DNA from: Candidatus Aerophobota bacterium
GTDB lineage: Bacteria > Aerophobota > Aerophobia > Aerophobales > B3-G15
Direction: 5' to 3'
Assembly: GCA_030607765.1 (NCBI GenBank)
Contig: JAUWJJ010000027.1
Span: forward strand, 1-9,035
DNA length: 9,035 nucleotides
Position numbers and translations under genes: made by a program. Positions 6,198 through 9,035 of the stretch are shown here, piece after piece (positions within the stretch are counted from its first letter, which is position 1; every line of letters begins with the position of its first letter). Below the pieces are notes generated by a model that had not been told where the DNA came from, made no database searches, and saw nothing but the letters and a program-made list of their open reading frames with translations.

Positions 6198-7397
6198 CTA
6201 TTTTTTTACGGAATTAAACACTCCTTTAAGATTGAGAACAATAAATAACCCAGCAGCTAAGAAACCCATTCCTGCTCCATAAAAAAAGACCGTTGATGGA
6301 TGGATATATTGCCACAGGTATCCTGCGATAAGGCCATCTGGCAAATTAGCCAGGGCAATGCAGGTATGAAAGGTTCCCAGGGCAGTCCCTCTTAGTTCTT
6401 TTTTGCTTAAATCAGAGACAAGGGCACGTTGTTGTCCATCTACTAAGGCATAAACCAGTCCATAGAGGCCAAAGAGGATCAAAAAATGCCCCCAGGACCT
6501 TCCCCAAATAAAGCCAAAACAGGTAACCCCAAATAAAAAATAACCCAGGATAAGAAGAAACTTTCTTCCGATTCTATCGGAAATCATCCCTGCAGGAAGG
6601 GAAAACAGACTATAGATAATGTTAAACCATATATAAAAAAGTATCGGGAAAGCAATTGAAATCTTAGGATCGGGAAAGGCTTCCTTTACCCTGAGGAGGA
6701 AGAACATATAATTGAAGTTAGCTAAGCTGAAAAGAGTGGCAATGAGTATAAACCATCTTAGAGGCCTGGATAGTTCCTTAAGACCTATCCTTAAGGACAA
6801 GGATTTTTTGGGCTTCCTTCTTTTCTCCTTTACCCACAAAAGAGGAACAAGGGCAACTACCCCAATAAGACCCGCTAAAAGAAATATGCTCTTATAACTA
6901 AAGCCTAAGAAATAAAAGAGCAAAAAAGCAAGAGATGAGCCCCCAATTGCTCCCGCAGTATCCATAGCCCGATGAAGACCAAAGGCTTTTCCCCTTTGAT
7001 TAATCGAGGAATCGGCAATGATGGCATCTCGAGGGGTCGTCCTAATACCTTTGCCTATTCGCTCGCTCGGTCTTAAAACAAGGATATGTTGCCATACTGT
7101 GGAAAAAGCTAAAAAAATCTTACATATACTGGATAAGATATAGCCGAAGAATACAAAGGGCTTTCTCTTTCCGGATTTATCCGACCAAAAACCAGCGAAA
7201 ACCTTAAGTATACTGGCTAAGCTATCCCCCAATCCTCCTATTAAACCCACCGCCAATCCTCCTCCTCCCAAAGCAACAATGAACATAGGAAGAAGAGGAT
7301 GAATCATCTCGCTGCTCACATCGGTAATGAAGCTAACCACTCCCAACAGGATGACGTTAAGACTGATTCCCTGCCACAATTTTTTATGATTTTTCAT
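6198..7397 (-). CDS. Major facilitator superfamily transporter, substrate unknown
   Basis: An inner-membrane protein of 399 residues with about twelve hydrophobic segments in two halves, separated by a basic central loop (about 189-213, KEKRRKPKK). Seen: opening GVVSFITDVSSEMIHPLLP (19-37); motif A in loop 2-3, GFWSDKSGKRKP (69-80); GIRTTPRDAIIAD (117-129); LHRAMDTAGA (141-150); the second-half motif A copy GMISDRIGRK (270-279); and DGQQRALVSD (320-329). This combination marks a widespread bacterial MFS subfamily often labelled only 'MFS transporter', with no substrate I can assign. The charged residues of the motifs are kept, so it looks functional. The start has GAGG nine bases upstream on the minus strand. 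It follows pyruvate kinase in the same direction after 135 bases; co-transcription is possible but not shown. Confidence 0.93.
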   Translation of the reverse strand: MKNHKKLWQGISLNVILLGVVSFITDVSSEMIHPLLPMFIVALGGGGLAVGLIGGLGDSLASILKVFAGFWSDKSGKRKPFVFFGYILSSICKIFLAFSTVWQHILVLRPSERIGKGIRTTPRDAIIADSSINQRGKAFGLHRAMDTAGAIGGSSLAFLLFYFLGFSYKSIFLLAGLIGVVALVPLLWVKEKRRKPKKSLSLRIGLKELSRPLRWFILIATLFSLANFNYMFFLLRVKEAFPDPKISIAFPILFYIWFNIIYSLFSLPAGMISDRIGRKFLLILGYFLFGVTCFGFIWGRSWGHFLILFGLYGLVYALVDGQQRALVSDLSKKELRGTALGTFHTCIALANLPDGLIAGYLWQYIHPSTVFFYGAGMGFLAAGLFIVLNLKGVFNSVKK

Positions 7398-7532
7398 TTA
7401 CCGGTTCCTCTTTTTTCCTCTCCCTTGAGGGGAGTGTAGGCCCCCGGATTGAGGTGGGAGTGCGGATTCAGTTAAAAGGAAGGTTTTTACTTATCAGCTT
7501 TCTTCCCGCATTTTACATATTACTTCTCACTG
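7398..7532. other. Gap between pyk and the MFS gene with a GC-rich repeat-like element
   Basis: Seen on the + strand: a hairpin CTCCC 7420-7424 / GGGAG 7430-7434, then a G- and C-rich stretch to about 7464 (GGCCCCCGG near 7439-7447, GAGGTGGGAG 7451-7460) that contrasts with the AT-rich surroundings. Its pattern resembles the dispersed 'CTCTCCCTTGAGGGGAG...GGTG' intergenic repeats of many bacterial genomes (resemblance from memory). Reading the - strand downstream of pyk, a weak stem GGAAG (7506-7502) / CTTCC (7482-7478) with a 19-base loop and four T after it (7477-7474) could be a poor pyk terminator. No gene is seen. Confidence 0.4.
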
Positions 7533-8948
7533 TTACACTGTTTCTACTTTTACTAAATTAGTGGTAGCGGGGATTCCAAATGGGATACCTGCTGTAATTA
7601 CTATTTTGTCTCCTCGATGAACCAGACCTGTCTTTAAAGCTATTTTTTTTGCTTTGCGTATCATATCATCTGTATCCCTTAATTCTGGACTCTGAAGAGG
7701 ATAAACTCCCCAGGAAAGAATTAGCTTTCTTACAGTGTTTTCCTTGGGACTTCTTGCTATAATTGGTACACGAGGACGATATCTGGCTACCATTCGAGCA
7801 GTACTCCCAGAGAAAGTGAAGGTAACAATAGCTGCTGCATTTAAATCCTGTGCAATTTGACAGGTAGCATGACTTATAGCATCTGGAACAGCAGGCTTAA
7901 CTGAAAGTGCTCTTTCTTTTAAAGTTTTTTCATAATCAAAAGCTTTTTCAGTTTCAGTTGCTATTTTATGCATCATCATTACCGATTCTAGAGGGTATTT
8001 CCCTATGGCTGTTTCCTCTGATAACATAATTGCATCAGTTCCATCGAAGATAGCATTAGCTACATCTGTGACCTCTGCCCTGGTAGGACGAGGATTTTCA
8101 ACCATTGATTCCAGCATCTGAGTAGCAGTAATTACAGGCTTTCCCGCTAAATTGCATTTTTTAATAATTGCTTTTTGAATTAAGGGTACCTTTTGCAAAG
8201 GTATTTCCACACCCAAATCACCTCGAGCTATCATTATTCCATCAGCTGCCTTAATTATCTCATCAATATTATTTAAAGCTTCCTGCTTTTCAATCTTGGC
8301 AATTAAGGAAATCTCTTCTCCTCCTTTTTCTTTTAAAATTTTTCTCACTCTTAAAATATCTTCCGCTTTTCTGACAAAAGAGATACCAATGAAATCAAAT
8401 TTATGTTCTATTCCAAAGAGAATGTCTTTCTGATCTTTCTCAGTAAGAGGAGAAATGTCAAAGGAGTCTGTAAGCAGGTTTATCCCTTTATGGGAAGTTA
8501 ACTCTCCTCCTGTAATTACTAAACATCTAATGTTTGTAGAGGTTAGCTCCTCAATTTTAAGCTCCAGAGAGCCATCGGCAAGGAGTATAGTTTGTCCTTT
8601 TTTTACCTTTTGAGGTAAAAGAGGATAGCTTATGGAAACTTCCCTCTCGTTTCCTGGAATATTTCGGGTGGTAAGAGTGAAGATAGATCCTTCTTTTAAT
8701 ATGGCAGGTTCTCTCTGAATTAAACCTGTTCTGATTTTTGAACCACCTAAATCTTGAAGAATAGCTACAGGTTTGCCTAATTTCAATGAAGTTTGATGGA
8801 TATACTTCTTAGTTAAAAAATGTTCCCTGTAACTGCCGTGAGAGAAATTCAGACGAGCTACATCCATACCATTTTTTATCATCTTCTCTATTATCTCAAG
8901 GGACCTTGAGGTAGGGCCAATAGTACAAACTATCTTGGTACGTCTCAT
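7533..8948 (-). CDS. pyk: Pyruvate kinase
   Basis: Catalyses phosphoenolpyruvate + ADP to pyruvate + ATP, the last step of glycolysis, in the cytoplasm. With ATG at 8948 the protein has 471 residues, typical for the form without an extra C-terminal PEP-utiliser domain. Seen: MRRTKIVCTIGPTS (1-14); ARLNFSHG (31-38) with Arg32, Asn34 and Ser36; DLGGSKIRTG (66-75); B domain (about 73-165); AKIEKQEA (217-224) with catalytic Lys218 and metal ligand Glu220; MIARGDLGVE (239-248) with Asp244; ITATQMLESM (273-282); MLSEETAIGKYP (308-319); and C-terminal regulatory domain (about 350-471) with SGSTARMVARYRP (380-392). One difference: the usual Pro before KIR is Ser70. The ATG is preferred over an in-frame TTG at 8981, which would add 11 residues absent from most homologues and overlap the upstream GGDEF gene. 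The ribosome binding site is weak (AAGAAG). Confidence 0.95.
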   Translation of the reverse strand: MRRTKIVCTIGPTSRSLEIIEKMIKNGMDVARLNFSHGSYREHFLTKKYIHQTSLKLGKPVAILQDLGGSKIRTGLIQREPAILKEGSIFTLTTRNIPGNEREVSISYPLLPQKVKKGQTILLADGSLELKIEELTSTNIRCLVITGGELTSHKGINLLTDSFDISPLTEKDQKDILFGIEHKFDFIGISFVRKAEDILRVRKILKEKGGEEISLIAKIEKQEALNNIDEIIKAADGIMIARGDLGVEIPLQKVPLIQKAIIKKCNLAGKPVITATQMLESMVENPRPTRAEVTDVANAIFDGTDAIMLSEETAIGKYPLESVMMMHKIATETEKAFDYEKTLKERALSVKPAVPDAISHATCQIAQDLNAAAIVTFTFSGSTARMVARYRPRVPIIARSPKENTVRKLILSWGVYPLQSPELRDTDDMIRKAKKIALKTGLVHRGDKIVITAGIPFGIPATTNLVKVETV

Positions 8949-8973
8949 TTTAGCTTCTTTATATAAAGTTTCC

Positions 8974-9035
8974 TCAGGCAACTTTTACTTTATTTTTACC
9001 TTCTCTTTTAGCCTCATACATTGCCATATCGGCTG
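8974..9035 (-). CDS. GGDEF-domain protein (diguanylate cyclase type), C-terminal end only
   Basis: Reading leftwards from the window edge, an open frame gives ADMAMYEAKREGKNKVKVA and stops with TGA at 8976-8974. This matches the conserved end of GGDEF domains (A-D-x-A-M/L-Y-x-A-K-x-x-G-R/K-N-x-V), which make cyclic di-GMP. Only 19 complete codons are present, so the catalytic GGDEF motif, sensor domains and cyclase activity cannot be judged. No EAL domain follows it. The stop is 25 bases upstream of the pyk ATG in the same direction, so the two may share a transcript. Confidence 0.75.
   Translation of the reverse strand, partial: ADMAMYEAKREGKNKVKVA

Noticed and set aside
7533..8981. Longer pyruvate kinase using the TTG at 8979-8981
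   Set aside because: It adds 11 residues before the conserved MRRTKIVCTIGP start, has no ribosome binding site and overlaps the end of the upstream GGDEF gene; ATG at 8946-8948 fits the family better.
1..9035. tRNA, rRNA, insertion sequence or phage genes
   Set aside because: No cloverleaf-like gene, ribosomal RNA signature, transposase or integrase frame, or terminal inverted repeats were seen on either strand.

Overview
The window comes from a bacterial chromosome. It is AT-rich (roughly 40% G+C by eye, not counted), with lysine-rich proteins, frequent AGA/AGG arginine codons and short intergenic gaps. No gene fixes the taxon. The compact initiation factor 2, the DUF1858 protein and the AT-rich, Lys/Glu-rich coding suggest an anaerobic, possibly thermophilic, perhaps uncultured lineage; this is inference. 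Eight genes look intact, two are cut by the window edges, and one is a decayed remnant.

Region 1 (1-4029, + strand) is a translation/RNA-modification operon: the C-terminal end of nusA, then infB (GTG start overlapping the nusA stop), a frameshifted DUF503 (YlxP-like) remnant, truB and ribF. This is the common bacterial nusA-infB-truB-ribF cluster. The small genes often found in it (ylxR and ylxQ between nusA and infB, rbfA before truB) are absent, and the ylxP position holds only the remnant.

Region 2 (4030-4238) is non-coding. It holds a degenerate tandem array of 8-base units, a perfect 7-bp GC-rich hairpin and a plausible promoter for the next operon.

Region 3 (4239-5777, + strand) is a two-gene cofactor operon: a biotin-protein ligase without the repressor DNA-binding domain (birA), and type III pantothenate kinase (coaX), the first step of CoA synthesis. 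Region 4 (5887-6105) is a lone 72-residue DUF1858 protein with a Cys-X2-Cys motif.

Region 5 (6198-9035, - strand, convergent with regions 1-4) reads from the right edge leftwards: the last residues of a GGDEF (diguanylate cyclase type) protein, pyruvate kinase 25 bases downstream, then a 12-helix MFS transporter of unknown substrate after a 135-base gap containing a GC-rich repeat-like element.

Most of the window is ordinary housekeeping sequence, and I see no convincing new system. The items most worth checking are the decaying DUF503 gene, the octamer array, and the unusual residues in the biotin ligase active-site motifs.
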